64,000 bases of DNA. It comes from Phytophthora quininea (Eukaryota; Oomycota; Peronosporomycetes; Peronosporales; Peronosporaceae). Shown one piece after another: positions 1 to 12,701 of the stretch. The notes under the pieces were generated by a model, which worked only from the letters and a program-made list of their open reading frames with translations, did not search any database and was not told the origin of the DNA. The position numbers were made by a program, and so were the translations under genes. The stretch is taken from NCBI GenBank assembly GCA_011947345.1, contig JAAVTG010000548.1, positions 62,001-126,000 on the forward strand, read 5' to 3'. Numbering within the stretch: position 1 is the stretch's first letter; the number at the start of each line of letters is the position of its first letter.

Positions 1-12
1 GAGGGATCTCAT
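1..12 (-). CDS. 5' tip of a further carboxylesterase copy (window edge)
   Basis: The complement of 12..1 starts with ATG and encodes the same first four residues (MRSL) as the secreted carboxylesterase that starts at 8406. The bases from position 1 onward match those from 8395. The rest of this gene lies to the left of the window. It implies that the esterase belongs to the tandemly duplicated unit and that at least one more copy exists upstream. Confidence 0.6.
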
Positions 13-1714
13 TGCGAGTAGGTCGGTGCTGGTAGTTTGCATAAAATTGAGGGATAACAACAGGTTGGGGCTTGTTTGGTGAGGCCGTCGCGTTGTCGCC
101 AACAGGACTCAAGTCGACGGAGACCTATTCAGTCGATGAGTCATGGATGACAGACCACAACTGCAACCACTGCCCTTGAAGTCCCGAGTGAACTAACCAG
201 GCAAAAGAGCGTGCTCCAGCCCACGAAAGCGTGATTGCTGGCTCGCAAATCCTGGTCCTAGTAGCATAAATGCCAGTCGAGGGCTAACTCAGCGATGAGC
301 TCTTAACCGATGACACATGCTTTTGCAAGAGCTCAAGTGGGGCCTCGTCAGGTCAATGGAAGTGAAAGGGCTTGGATTTGAAGGGCCCTTTGCTGCGCTG
401 AATCAAGTCTGTTGGACAGAGCGAGGCGTGTCGATTGTAGAGCTTTCAGTGTTTTATTATTATTTTTATTTTGGCAGATCTGCCGACGGATACTGCGGAA
501 AATTTACGTCTGTCCTCCATTGCTGACAGTGGAGCGATTCCTGTAGACTCGCTGTAGGTTTAAAACCATAGCGCCATAACATTATAAACGAAGCCCCACC
601 CGTAGCTTTCGCGAGAATGAAAAACATTGACATAAACAAAATGAGTTACGTCGTGCTAATCACTCTGCTTGCAATGACTCGAGAAGCACGAGCATTGTAC
701 TCAGAACTAGCGATATCTACACAGAATCGCGCCAGGGAACGGCATAAAAGGTAGTGTTCTCTGAAATTTACTTTCACGGTTCATAAGGGACCTACCTCGA
801 CTCTCATCGAGCGAGCATGTCTAACTTCCCAAAAATGTTATGATCACTTTGGCTCAAACTCTCATTGCAAGAAACAATAACACAGCTCGAAAACCCAGCC
901 GTATTTTTGCTTTCGGCCTGCCTGACGTGATAAACCATCTTCAACCTGCAAGGCTAGCGCGAGGCAGACCACTTTTGCCATACAAGGAATAAGAGCCGCT
1001 CATTGCAATAGCTAATCCCAACTATAACGTAATGTTGTTTCTTCAGAAGAGTTCAAGCGACAAGCAGCAGCACGCGTAATTTACGCACATCAAAGCTCGA
1101 TAGAGTTCGAATGTGGCAGCAATTTCACAACGTTTGGCAGAAGTCAACTGCTCTATTCGATGACGACTGTACTCTACGTCAGAACCAATAGAGAATCCGC
1201 GAACTAGTTAATCACATCGTTTCAACTCTACGGCAGAACTAAGTGTTCCGCGACGGCAACCTGCACCAAAAATACAATCGGGAACTTCACATTGTCACCA
1301 ACTGCGCAGATGATGCGGTTGCGGAGCAGGCGCAGCAGATGCCGAAGATCTTCACAAACTAAGCGTAAACAAATCACACCTCATCACCAACAAGCAAACT
1401 GTAATTGCAGCAACAGCTCTTTCACAATAAATTTCAGAGCTTCCCCGAGCACGGCACGGCCTTGTCCAGACGCGACGTTATCGCCATGACGACCTTGCCG
1501 TGGTGGTCGACGGCAGAAAAGTGGAGCAGCACGACGTCCACGAAGACGAAGTGGCCAACTACTCTATGAAAATTCCGGATTTGTGTATACATTCTAGTGC
1601 ACCAGGGCTAATTCGTACTTATTGCATCCGGAAATGTGTTCACTGACCGTGTATACAGTTCTGGCGGGATGCTCGCAAATGGACGAGCTGATTTGACCCA
1701 GGCTTGCTTCCAAC
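13..1714. other. Intergenic block upstream of ankyrin gene A
   Basis: No convincing gene is visible here. The block is shared with 8407-10107. Around 1188-1230 it carries about 40 bases closely similar to the 3' tail of the LINE fragment that ends at 29086 (shared core ctagttaatca), so an old LINE 3' end probably sits here. The promoter of the ankyrin gene should lie in the last few hundred bases, but I could not assign an initiator or other motif with confidence. Confidence 0.5.
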
Positions 1715-4480
1715 ATGAGCTCATTGGGAGGGGCCGTCGATGCGGAAGAGCGACTTCGAGACGCCTGCAAAACAGGCGACGTGGAGGCGGTTCGAGAGTT
1801 GCTCGACAGGGAAGGCGTGGATGTGGAGGCTGCAGATACAGAGACTGGCAGGACGCCACTCATAGCTGCGGCGGAGAACGGTCACGTAACTGTGGTATCG
1901 CTACTGCTGCAGAACGGAGCCTACGTCGACAAACGACAAGCTACTGGTGAGACGGCTCTCTGCAGAGCGTCCCTCAACGGCCACTTTGACGCTGCTCGGG
2001 TGCTCGTTGAGAACAGCGCTGGTATCGACTTGGCAGATAACGATGGGTGGACGCCGCTCATGTCTGCTTCTTATAATGGACACTCCGATGTTGTGGAGTT
2101 GCTGATTGGTCTTGGAGCTACTGTCGACAAGCAACATCCTGACGGAAGTACTAGCCTGTATTTTGCGTGCGAGTTTGGCCATGTTGACGCTGCTCGAGTT
2201 CTCATTGAGAACGGTGCTTCTATCGACCTGGCAGATAACAAAGGAATTACGCCACTGATGTTTGCTTCTTATAATGGACACTCCGATGTTGTGGAGTTGC
2301 TGATTGGTCTTGGAGCTACAGTGAACAAGCAACGCTCCGATGGAAGTACTAGCCTGTATTTTGCTTGCCAGCGTGGCCACGGCGACGCTGCACGGGTTCT
2401 CATTGAGAACGGCGCCTGCACCGACTTGGAAGCTAACGACGGATCTACACCCCTCATGGTCGCTTCTCGTTATGGACATTCGGGCGTGGTGGCGTTGCTC
2501 ATTCTGCTTGGAGCTACAATCGACAAGCAACATCCTGATGGAAGTACTAGCCTGTATCTAGCTTGCGAGTTTGGCCATGTTGACACTGCTCGGGCGCTTA
2601 TTGAGAACGGTGCTTCCATCGATTTGGAGGCGAACGATGGGTGGACGCCGCTCATGGTCGCTTCTCGTAATGGACATTCAGATGTGGTGGCGTTGCTCAT
2701 TCTGCTTGGAGCTACAATCGACAAGCAAAATCCTGACGGAAGTACTAGCCTGTATCTAGCTTGCGAGTTTGGCCATGTTGACACTGCTCGGGCGCTTATT
2801 GAGAACGGTGCTTCCATCGATTTGGAGGCGAAAAATGGGTGGACACCACTGATGGTTGCTTCTCGGAATGGACATTCAGATGTGGTGGCATTATTAATTC
2901 TGCTTGGAGCTACAATCGACAAGCAAAATCCTGACGGAAGTACTAGCCTGTATCTAGCTTGCGAGTTTGGCCATGTTGACACTGCTCGGGCGCTTATTGA
3001 GAACGGTGCTTCCATCGATTTGGAGGCGAAAAATGGGTGGACACCACTGATGGTTGCTTCTCGGAATGGACATTCAGATGTGGTGGCATTATTAATTCTG
3101 CTTGGAGCTACAATCGACAAGCAAAATCCTGACGGAAGTACTAGCCTGTATCTAGCTTGCGAGTTTGGCCATGTTGACACTGCTCGGGCGCTTATTGAGA
3201 ACGGTGCTTCCATCGATTTGGAGGCGAAAAATGGGTGGACACCACTGATGGTTGCTTCTCGGAATGGACATTCAGATGTGGTGGCATTATTAATTCTGCT
3301 TGGAGCTACAATCGACAAGCAAAATCCTGACGGAAGTACTAGCCTGTATTTTGCGTGCGAGTTTGGCCATGTTGACGCTGCTCGAGTTCTCATTGAGAAC
3401 GGTGATTCTATCGACCTGGCAGATAACAAAGGAATTACGCCACTGATGTTTGCTTCTTATAATGGACACTCCGATGTTGTGGAGTTGCTGATTGGTCTTG
3501 GAGCTACTGTCGACAAGCAACGCTCCGATGGAAGTACTAGCCTGTATTTTGCTTGCCAGCGTGGCCACGGCGACGCTGCACGGGTTCTCATTGAGAACGG
3601 CGCCTGCACCGACTTGGAAGCTAACGATGGGTGGACGCCGCTCATGTCTGCTTCTTATAATGGACACTCCGATGTTGTGGAGTTGCTGATTGGTCTTGGA
3701 GCTACTGTCGACAAGCAACATCCTGATGGAAGTACTAGCCTGTATTTTGCGTGCGAGTTTGGCCATGTTGACGCTGCTCGAGTTCTCATTGAGAACGGTG
3801 ATTCTATCGACCTGGCAGATAACAAAGGAATTACGCCACTGATGTTTGCTTCTTATAATGGACACTCCGATGTTGTGGAGTTGCTGATTGGTCTTGGAGC
3901 TACTGTCGACAAACAACTCTCCGATGGAAGTACTAGCCTGTATTTTGCTTGCCAGCTTGGCCACGTTGACACTGCTCAGGTTCTCATTGAGAACGGCGCC
4001 TGCACCGACTTGGAAGCTAACGACGGATCTACACCCCTGATGGTCGCTTCTCGTTATGGACATTCAGATGTGGTGGCGTTGCTCATTCTGCTTGGAGCTA
4101 CAATCGACAAGCAACATCCTGATGGAAGTACTAGCCTGTATCTAGCTTGCGAGTTTGGCCATGTTGACACTGCTCGGGCGCTTATTGAGAACGGTGCTTC
4201 CATCGATTTGGAGGCGAAAAATGGGTGGACACCGCTGATGGTTGCTTCTCGGAATGGACACTCGGACGTGGTGGCGTTGTTGGTGCAGAATGGTGCTGCA
4301 ATCGATTGGAGACTATCCAATGGCTGTACGGCTCTGTATATCGCGTGTGAGTTTGGCGAAGTTGACGCTGCTCGAGTTCTCGTTGAGAACGGTGCTTCTA
4401 TTGACTTGAGAAAAACGATGGCTGGACGCCGCTCATGGTTGCTTCTTATGATGGACATTCGGGTATTGTGGCATTGTTAG
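1715..4480 (+). CDS. Ankyrin-repeat protein A, N-terminal and central part
   Basis: The 921-residue frame begins MSSLGGAVDAEERLRDACK and is then almost entirely canonical 33-residue ankyrin repeats with the usual G-TPL--A--NGH--VV--LL core, roughly 26 of them. Ankyrin arrays are protein-protein interaction scaffolds; no catalytic domain, signal peptide or membrane segment is visible, so a cytoplasmic adaptor role is an inference. The repeats form 66-residue super-units that are nearly identical at DNA level. The start was chosen because the same ATG and upstream context are conserved at 10108 in copy B. The frame is lost in an A-run at 4411-4415; repeats continue in another frame from 4435. 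One extra A would join the two frames, so this is either a one-base deletion or a sequence error. The identical break in copy B argues that it is inherited or systematic. Confidence 0.9.
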   Translation: MSSLGGAVDAEERLRDACKTGDVEAVRELLDREGVDVEAADTETGRTPLIAAAENGHVTVVSLLLQNGAYVDKRQATGETALCRASLNGHFDAARVLVENSAGIDLADNDGWTPLMSASYNGHSDVVELLIGLGATVDKQHPDGSTSLYFACEFGHVDAARVLIENGASIDLADNKGITPLMFASYNGHSDVVELLIGLGATVNKQRSDGSTSLYFACQRGHGDAARVLIENGACTDLEANDGSTPLMVASRYGHSGVVALLILLGATIDKQHPDGSTSLYLACEFGHVDTARALIENGASIDLEANDGWTPLMVASRNGHSDVVALLILLGATIDKQNPDGSTSLYLACEFGHVDTARALIENGASIDLEAKNGWTPLMVASRNGHSDVVALLILLGATIDKQNPDGSTSLYLACEFGHVDTARALIENGASIDLEAKNGWTPLMVASRNGHSDVVALLILLGATIDKQNPDGSTSLYLACEFGHVDTARALIENGASIDLEAKNGWTPLMVASRNGHSDVVALLILLGATIDKQNPDGSTSLYFACEFGHVDAARVLIENGDSIDLADNKGITPLMFASYNGHSDVVELLIGLGATVDKQRSDGSTSLYFACQRGHGDAARVLIENGACTDLEANDGWTPLMSASYNGHSDVVELLIGLGATVDKQHPDGSTSLYFACEFGHVDAARVLIENGDSIDLADNKGITPLMFASYNGHSDVVELLIGLGATVDKQLSDGSTSLYFACQLGHVDTAQVLIENGACTDLEANDGSTPLMVASRYGHSDVVALLILLGATIDKQHPDGSTSLYLACEFGHVDTARALIENGASIDLEAKNGWTPLMVASRNGHSDVVALLVQNGAAIDWRLSNGCTALYIACEFGEVDAARVLVENGASIDLRKTMAGRRSWLLLMMDIRVLWHC
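2116..4293 (+). repeat. Array of 198-bp ankyrin super-units
   Basis: A 198-bp period (66 codons, two ankyrin repeats) runs through the gene. The phrase encoding the start of each super-unit recurs at exact 198-nt spacing, for example 2711, 2909 and 3107. Units between about 2780 and 3375 look identical in nucleotide sequence, including synonymous sites, which points to recent unequal crossing-over or conversion. Units near both ends are more diverged. Copy B keeps only a short, diverged version of this array. Confidence 0.9.
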
Positions 4481-6090
4481 TTGGTCTTGGAGCCACAGTC
4501 GACAAGCAAAACTCCAATGGAAGTACTAGTCTGTACTTTGCCTGCGAGTTTGGCCACGTCGACGCTGCTCGACTTTTGATTGAGAACAGCGCTTCGATCG
4601 ACTTGGCAGATAACGATGGATGGATGCCGTTGATGGCAGCATCTAAGAATGGGCACGGAGACGTTGTGAAAATTCTATGCGATAATGGTGCTCAGCTTAA
4701 TCTAACAAATAAGAGTGGATGGACGGCTCTAATGTGGGCGGCGGAGCGAGGTCATGCCTTGGTGATAGATGTTTTGCTGCAGCGAGGGGCATGCGTCGAC
4801 AAACAGCTTCCTAATGGAGCTACAGCTTTAAATCTTGCTTGTGAGCATGGTCAATTCGCAGCAGCAATAAGCCTGATAAAGAGCGGCGCAGATATCGAAC
4901 TCGCTGACGACGAAGGATACACACCGTTGATCACGGCGGCTCAGATGGGGTTTTCCGACATCGTCCAGCTTTTATTCAACAACGGAGCTCGACTCGACCA
5001 ACGATTGCCGAGCGGAAGCACTGCGTTGATCACTGCCGTCTGGCACAGAAGACTCGAGGTTGTTCGGATTCTTTTGGATAACGGGGCCGATTTGGCTTTG
5101 TGCGGAGACTTTATGGGGTGGTCAGCGTTGGTGGTTGCCTCTTTCAGTGGGTTTACGGAGCTCGTACAGCTTATTTACGAGCGCATCTGGCAAATCACAC
5201 ATGGGAGAACAGACGATTTCTTTCTCACTGATACTTGCACTTTTCCTGTGAACGCAGCCTCCGATGTTGTAAGTACAAGTATCGATCAAAAGCGTCGAAA
5301 CGGAGACACGGCACTGCGAATTGCTTGTGAGCAAGGTGATTTCAAACGGGTCGAGACATTGCTGAAAACCACCGAGGCTGTTAATATTCCTGACCGCGAT
5401 GGTGAAACACCACTCAGAACTGCAGCAATAGATGGAAACACTGCAACAGTGGAGCTGCTCCTGAGTCGAGGAGCTAGTATTAACCAATGTGGATGGAATG
5501 GATGCTCCGCCTTGTTAGGTGCAAGCTGTCGAGGACACTTTCAAACTGTGAAAGTTCTTGTCGCACGCGGGGCTAACATGGACCTGCAGGACAATGATGG
5601 CGACACTGCTCTCATGGAAGCAGCTTCTTACGGATATGTTGAAATTGTTCGCTTGCTTCTTCAGAGCGGGGCGTCGTGTGATTTGGTGAATAAGGCCGGC
5701 AAAACTGCGCTAGCGCGTGCAGAAGAGAACTGTTACACCGCTGTAGCGACTGTTCTTCATGAATGGAAATCGCTGAATGCTGCCTCGCTTCACGACGAAA
5801 AGGACAAGCAAACGAATTTGATTTGTAATGACACGCAGAGCATCGTTCGAGATGTAAGTCCTACGTCGTAGTCGCTTTACCCCTTGGAGCGTAGCTCGTT
5901 CGGGAAACGCAGTCAGGTGGCGGCTGTGGGTGGCAATGTGTCTGTAGTCCGTTTTCTTGTGGAGAGAGGTGCGTCGGTGGATTTGATGAACAATTCTAGT
6001 GGCACGGCACTCTTGGCTGCTGCATTACACGGCCATCTTGGCATCGTCTCGCTGTTGTTAGCAAGCGGGGCCAGCATTGGACGCCAGTGA
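4435..6090 (+). CDS. Ankyrin-repeat protein A, C-terminal part (two exons)
   Basis: This frame continues the ankyrin array. It encodes about a dozen further repeats, an insert without repeat character (about residues 220-290 of this part) and then more repeats. A 63-nt GT-AG intron (5854-5916) joins a complete GAT codon to GTG and keeps the repeat pattern in frame, so the apparent stop at 5869-5871 is intronic. Exon 2 runs to a stop at 6090; there the repeat loop is shortened and repeats resume in a different frame to 6245. The same intron and the same 3' defect occur in copy B at 12465-12527 and 12701. With the preceding part this would be one gene of roughly 1,450 residues. Function beyond ankyrin scaffolding is not evident. 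Confidence 0.85.
5854..5916 (+). other. Intron in ankyrin gene A
   Basis: GTAAGT donor follows GAT at 5851-5853 and a CAG acceptor ends at 5916. Splicing is phase 0 and restores ankyrin consensus across the junction. The 63-nt length is typical of oomycete introns, and the homologous intron in copy B is at 12465-12527. Confidence 0.75.
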
Positions 6091-6245
6091 TGGCAGCTAT
6101 TCCAGACAATCACGTTGATGTGGTAAAGTTTTTGCTGGAGAAAGGAGCGAGAGCAGATATCGAAGGCCCCGATGGAGCCACTGCTTTGGTTATTGCCTTG
6201 GCACGTAAGCGCTACGTCATCGCCAAACTTCTGAATGCCAGTTGA
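6091..6245 (+). pseudogene. Out-of-frame last ankyrin repeat of gene A
   Basis: About 45 residues of ankyrin sequence (WTPVMAAIPDNHVDVVKFLL) continue in a shifted frame directly after the stop at 6090 and end at a TGA at 6243-6245. The linker between the two repeats is missing about a dozen residues compared with neighbouring repeats, so this looks like a real deletion rather than a one-base error. Copy B has the same arrangement to 12859. Confidence 0.6.
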
Positions 6246-6273
6246 TGCTGCTAAGGCATACTTGTTACCTACT

Positions 6274-6500
6274 CTAGGCCAGTCGCTCTTCTATCTAGTT
6301 TCGCCAGGTAAATGTGGTGCTGGAATCCATGTTTGCAGTCGGCATCGGTATACTTATTCCCTCACCCTGTCAGCGCCTTCATCACGTACGGGCGATCTCT
6401 GCGCGTTGCAATCATCCACACATCTGCCCTCGGTGACATTTCAGTGGCGGAACCGGCCTTATGGATCGTCATCGGGAGGTAATATCCGCCTTCTTGGAGA
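6274..6500 (-). pseudogene. Decayed RXLR/WY-type effector 3' end (copy A)
   Basis: Reading leftward, this strand encodes a degraded version of the C-terminus found at 12911-13070: a PYVMKALTG-like stretch, then a stop, then KYTDAD and a terminal segment ending at the TAG at 6274-6276. It is the diverged counterpart of the effector relic in copy B. No start, signal peptide or RXLR motif remains. It lies tail-to-tail with the ankyrin gene, and the assignment depends on the better-preserved copy B. Confidence 0.5.
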
Positions 6501-6799
6501 TTGCTAATAGCAAGGGGTTCATTGCGAAGATCATTCCGAAATGGTGTTGTTGTTGAGCAGTGAAACAAAAAAACAAATGCAACGAGTTGATGGCGCTCAA
6601 ATGTGATGAACACCCGGGTATCACGGGCCGTGTTATCCAGCTCGGTCACCTTGGTACTGTATCATCTTGCTGTTGTTATTATCTCCGGCTCCAAAAGTTG
6701 GTTGTGAGGCTTCTTTGTTTTTTTCGACTTTTCATTTGGACATCGCTCCTTAGCACGCGGGTCCAGTATCGGTAAACAAGGGCCAGGGAGGAAGTACAG

Positions 6800-6990
6800 C
6801 TTTACAACTCACGTGTTCAAAAGCATTTCCTGTCGTCTACGAACTTCTCGGCCATGACGCCATCGTGGAAATGCAAGATGACGACGGAAATGACGCACTG
6901 ATGACTACTGCCGACCGCGGCCGGGGAACTCCTGTTGTCAAGAGGGGGCAAGTAGGCTGGACTGTGCTCAACTTCGTTTCCAGGAGTTTC
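6800..6990 (+). pseudogene. Isolated ankyrin-repeat remnant
   Basis: One frame reads VVYELLGHDAIVEMQDDDGNDALMTTADRG followed by VV and GWTVLN. This is recognisably one to two degenerate ankyrin repeats. No start codon context or flanking repeats remain. It is probably left over from an older ankyrin gene copy in this duplicated neighbourhood. Confidence 0.45.
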
Positions 6991-7189
6991 AGGTTAGTGT
7001 CGACAACTGAGGCGAGTCGAGTGCATTTATCAGCAGTACAGCGGGTACGACTTCCACGACCTGACTCGGGCATGGTGCGATCGACAGATTTTCATTCAAT
7101 AAAATTCCCACCGACGTGCAGCGAACGGCAGCGCAGCGACACAAGCCTCGCTCTTTTGATTTGTTGTCCATTTTGCCCTGATCGGGCAA

Positions 7190-8406
<1,217 letters not shown>

Positions 8407-10107
8407 TGCGAGTAGGTCGGTGCTGGTAGTTTGCGTAAAATTGAGGGATAACAACAGGTTGGGGCTTGTTTGGTGAGGCCGTCGCGTTGTCGCCAACAGG
8501 ACTCAAGTCGACGGAGACCTATTCAGTCGATGAGTCATGGATGACAGACCACAACTGCAACCACTGCCCTTGAAGTCCCGAGTGAACTAACCAGGCAAAA
8601 GAGCGTGCTCCAGCCCACGAAAGCGTGATTGCTGGCTCGCAAATCCTGGTCCTAGTAGCATAAATGCCAGTCGAGGGCTAACACAGCGATGAGCTCTTTT
8701 AACCGATGACACATGCTTTTGCAAGAGCTCAAGTGGGGCCTCGTCAGGTCAATGGAAGTGAAAGGGCTTGGATTTGAAGGGCCCTTTGCTGCGCTGAATC
8801 AAGTCTGTTGGACAGAGCGAGGCGTGTCGATTGTAGAGCTTTCAGTGTTTTATTATTATTTTTATTTTGGCAGATCTGCCGACGGATAATGCGGAAATTT
8901 ACGTCTGTCCTCCATTGCTGACAGTGGAGCGATTCCTGTAGACTCGCTGTAGGTTTAAAACCATAGCGCCATAACATTATAAACGAAGCCCCACCCGTAG
9001 CTTTCGCGAGAATGAAAAAACATTGACATAAACAAAATGAGTTACGTCGTGCTAATCACTCTGCTTGCAATGACTCGAGAAGCACGAGCATTGTACTCAG
9101 AACTAGCGATATCTACACAGAATCGCGCCAGGGAACGGCATAAAAGGTAGTGTTCTCTGAAATTTACTTTCACGGTTCATAAGGGACCTACCTCGACTCT
9201 CATCGAGCGAGCATGTCTAACTTCCCAAAAATGTTATGATCACTTTGGCTCAAACTCTCATTGCATGAAACAATAACACAGCTCGAAAACCCAGCCGTAT
9301 TTTTGCTTTCGGCCTGCCTGACGTGATAAACCATCTTCAACCTGCAAGGCTAGCGTGAGGCAGACCACTTTTCCCATACAAGCAATAAGAGCCGCTCACT
9401 GCACTAGCTGATCCCAACTATAACGTAATGTTGTTTCTTCAGAAGAGTTCAAGCGACAAGCAGCAGCACGCGTAATTTACGCACATCAAAGCTCGATAGA
9501 GTTCGAATGTGGCATCAATTTCACAACGTTTGGCAGAAGTCAACTGCTCTATTCGATGACGACTGTACTCTACGTCAGAACCAATAGAGAATCCGCGAAC
9601 TAGTTAATCACATCGTTTCAACTCGACGGCAGAACTAAGTGTTCCGCGACGGCAACCTGCACCAAATACAATCGGGAACTTCACATTGTCACCAACTGCG
9701 CAGATGATACGGTTGCGGAGCAGGCGCAGCAGATGCCGAAGATCTTCACAAACTAAGCATAAACAAAATCACACCTCATCACCAACAAGCAAACTGTAAT
9801 TGCAGCAACAGCTCTTTCACAATAAATTTCAGAGCTTCTCCGGGCACGGCACGGCCTTGTCCAGATGCGACGTTATCGCCATGACGACCTTGTCTTGGTG
9901 GTCGACGGCAGAAAAGTGAAGCAGCACGACGTCCACGAAGACGAAGTGGCCAACTTACTCTGTGAAACTTCCGGATTTGTGTATACATTCTAGTGCACCG
10001 GGGCGAATTCGTACTTATTGCATCCGGAAATGTGTTCACTGACCGTGTATACAGTTCTGGCAGGCTCGCAAATGGATGAGCTGATTTGACTCAGGCTTGC
10101 TTCCAAC
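8407..10107. other. Intergenic block upstream of ankyrin gene B
   Basis: This is the duplicate of 13-1714, including the LINE-tail-like stretch near 9588-9632. I see no gene in it. It lies between the divergently transcribed esterase (minus) and ankyrin gene (plus), so it should contain both promoters. Confidence 0.5.
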
Positions 10108-11091
10108 ATGAGCTCATTGGGAGGGGCCGTCGATGCGGAAGAGCGACTTCGAGACGCCTGCAAAACAGGCGACGTGGAGGCGGTTCGAGAGTTGCTCGAC
10201 AGGGAAGGCGTGGATGTGGAGGCTGCAGACACAGAGACTGGCAGGACGCCACTCATAGCTGCGGCGGAGAACGGTCACGTAACTGTGGTATCGCTACTGC
10301 TGCAGCACGGAGCCTACGTCGACAAACGGCAAGCTACTGGTGAGACGGCTCTCTGCAGAGCGTCCCTCAACGGCCACTTTGACGCTGCTCGGGTGCTCGT
10401 TGAGAACAGCGCTGGTATCGACTTGGCAGATAACGATGGGTGGACGCCGCTCATGTCTGCTTCTTATAATGAGCACGCCGATGTTGTGGCATTGCTGATT
10501 GGTCTTGGAGCTACAGTGGACAAGCAACACTCCGATGGAAGAACTAGTCTGTACGTTGCCTGCGAGTTTGGTCAAGTTAATGCTGCACGGGTTCTGATTG
10601 AGAACGGCGCTTCGATCGACTTGAGAACTAACAATGGGTGGACACCACTGATGATTGCTTCTCAGTATGGAAACTCGGATATTGTGTCGTTGTTGGCGTG
10701 GAATGGCGCTGACATCGATCGGAAACTATCCGATGGCTGTACGGCTCTCTATATCGCTAGCCTGAATAATCATACTGACGCTGTTCGAGTTCTCATTGAG
10801 AACGGAGCTTCTATTGACTTGGGAACTAACAATGGGTGGACACCACTGATGGTTGCTACTCGGTGTGGACACTCGGGTGTTGTGGCATTGCTGATTGGTC
10901 TTGGAGACACAGTTGACAAGCAACTCTCCGATGGAAGTACAAGTCTGTGCGTTGCCTGCGAGTGTGGCCACGTCGACGCTGCACGGGTTCTCGTTGAGAA
11001 CGGTGCTTCTATTGACTTGAGAAAAACGATGGCTGGACGCCGCTCATGGTTGCTTCTTATGATGGACATTCGGGTATTGTGGCATTGTTAG
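10108..11091 (+). CDS. Ankyrin-repeat protein B, N-terminal part (contracted)
   Basis: The first 110 or so residues are nearly identical to ankyrin protein A. Only about eight more ankyrin repeats follow, with several variants not seen in copy A (for example DRKLSDGCTALYIASLNNHT). The 327-residue frame is exactly 594 residues (nine 66-residue super-units) shorter than its counterpart. It ends in the same A-run defect (11022-11026) as copy A and continues out of frame from 11046. The role is presumably the same interaction scaffold with a smaller binding surface. Confidence 0.88.
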   Translation: MSSLGGAVDAEERLRDACKTGDVEAVRELLDREGVDVEAADTETGRTPLIAAAENGHVTVVSLLLQHGAYVDKRQATGETALCRASLNGHFDAARVLVENSAGIDLADNDGWTPLMSASYNEHADVVALLIGLGATVDKQHSDGRTSLYVACEFGQVNAARVLIENGASIDLRTNNGWTPLMIASQYGNSDIVSLLAWNGADIDRKLSDGCTALYIASLNNHTDAVRVLIENGASIDLGTNNGWTPLMVATRCGHSGVVALLIGLGDTVDKQLSDGSTSLCVACECGHVDAARVLVENGASIDLRKTMAGRRSWLLLMMDIRVLWHC

Positions 11092-12701
11092 TTGGTCTTG
11101 GAGCCACAGTCGACAAGCAAAACTCCAATGGAAGTACTAGTCTGTACTTTGCCTGCGAGTTTGGCCACGTCGACGCTGCTCGACTTTTGATTGAGAACAG
11201 CGCTTCGATCGACTTGGCAGATAACGATGGATGGATGCCGTTGATGGCAGCTTCTAAGAATGGGCACGGAGACGTTGTGAAAATTCTATGCGATAATGGT
11301 GCTCAGCTTAATCTAACAAATAAGAGTGGATGGACGGCTCTAATGTGGGCGGCGGAGCGAGGTCATGCCTTGGTGATAGATGTTTTGCTGCAGCGAGGGG
11401 CATGCGTCGACAAACAGCTTCCTAATGGAGCTACAGCTTTAAATCTTGCTTGTGAGCATGGTCAATTCGCAGCAGCAATAAGCCTGATAAAGAGCGGCGC
11501 AGATATCGAACTCGCTGACGACGAAGGATACACACCGTTGATCACGGCGGCTCAGATGGGGTTTTCCGACATCGTCCAGCTTTTATTCAACAACGGAGCT
11601 CGACTCGACCAACGATTGCCGAGCGGAAGCACTGCGTTGATCACTGCCGTCTGGCACAGAAGACTCGAGGTTGTTCGGATTCTTTTGGATAACGGGGCCG
11701 ATTTGGCTTTGTGCGGAGACTTTATGGGGTGGTCAGCGTTGGTGGTTGCCTCTTTCAGTGGGTTTACGGAGCTCGTGCAGCTTATTTACGAGCGCATCTG
11801 GCAAATCACACATGGGAGAACAGACGATTTCTTTCTCACTGATACTTGCACTTTTCCTGTGAACGCAGCCTCCGGTTTTGTAAGTACAAGTATCGATCAA
11901 AAGCGTCGGAACGGAGACACGGCACTGCGAATTGCTTGTGAGCAAGGTGATTTCAAACGGGTCGAGACATTGCTGAAAACCACCGAGGCTGTTAATATTC
12001 CTGACCGCGATGGTGAAACACCACTCAGAACTGCAGCAAAGGATGGAAACACTGCAACAGTGGAGCTTCTCCTGAGTCGAGGAGCTAGTATTAACCAATG
12101 TGGACGGAATGGATGCTCCGCCATGTTGAATGCAAGCTGTCAAGGGCACTTTGAAATTGTGAAAGTTCTTGTCGCACGCGGGGCTAACATGGACCTGCAG
12201 GACAATGATGGCGACACTGCTCTCATGGAAGCAGCTTCTTACGGATATGTTGAAATTGTTCGCTTGCTTCTTCAGAGCGGGGCGTCGTGTGATTTGGTGA
12301 ATAAGGCCGGCAAAACTGCGCTAGCGCGTGCAGAAGAGAACTGTTACACCGCTGTAGCGACTGTTCTTCATGAATGGAAATCGCTGAATGCTGCCTCGCT
12401 TCACGACGAAAAGGACAAGCAAACGAATTTGGTTTGTAATGACACGCAGAGCATCGTTCAAGATGTAAGTCCTACGTCGTAGTCGCTTTACCCCTTGGAG
12501 CGTAGCTCGTTCGGGAAACGCAGTCAGGTGGCGGCTGTGGGTGGCAGTGTGTCTGTAGTCCGTTTTCTTGTGGAGAGAGGTGCGTCGGTGGATTTGATGA
12601 ACAATTCTAGTGGCACGGCACTCTTGGCTGCTGAATTACACGGCCATCTTGGCATCGTCTCGCTGTTGTTAGCAAGCGGGGCCAGCATTGGACGCCAGTG
12701 A
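11046..12701 (+). CDS. Ankyrin-repeat protein B, C-terminal part (two exons)
   Basis: This part is almost identical to 4435-6090, with a handful of substitutions (for example VSTS preceded by GF instead of DV, and CSAMLNASCQGHFEIV in place of CSALLGASCRGHFQTV). It carries the same 63-nt intron at 12465-12527 and the same terminal stop at 12701, with one out-of-frame repeat to 12859. The substitutions fall mainly around one repeat (about residues 365-385), which suggests either local conversion from another paralogue or relaxed constraint there. Confidence 0.85.
12465..12527 (+). other. Intron in ankyrin gene B
   Basis: GTAAGT donor and CAG acceptor, 63 nt, phase 0. It is the direct counterpart of the copy A intron, and splicing removes the in-frame TAG and keeps ankyrin consensus. 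Confidence 0.75.

Larger units (their letters stand above)
1..6520. repeat. Tandem segmental duplication, copy A
   Basis: Positions 1 to about 6230 match 8395 to about 12835 almost base for base, starting with an offset of 8394 nt. The match covers the esterase start codon, 1.7 kb of upstream sequence and the ankyrin gene. Beyond about 6235 the two copies remain alignable but clearly diverged until roughly 6500 (copy B about 13150). Copy A is 1,782 bp longer inside the ankyrin repeats. Position 1 already lies inside the duplicated unit, so the true left boundary is outside the window. Confidence 0.93.

Noticed and set aside
2470..3429. 319-codon minus-strand open frame through the ankyrin array
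   Set aside because: It is periodic with the 198-bp units and antisense to a clear ankyrin coding sequence. The length is a by-product of repeat copying, not selection for a protein.
2116..4293. CRISPR-like direct repeat array
   Set aside because: The 198-bp units are contiguous coding ankyrin super-units without spacers, and the genome is eukaryotic.
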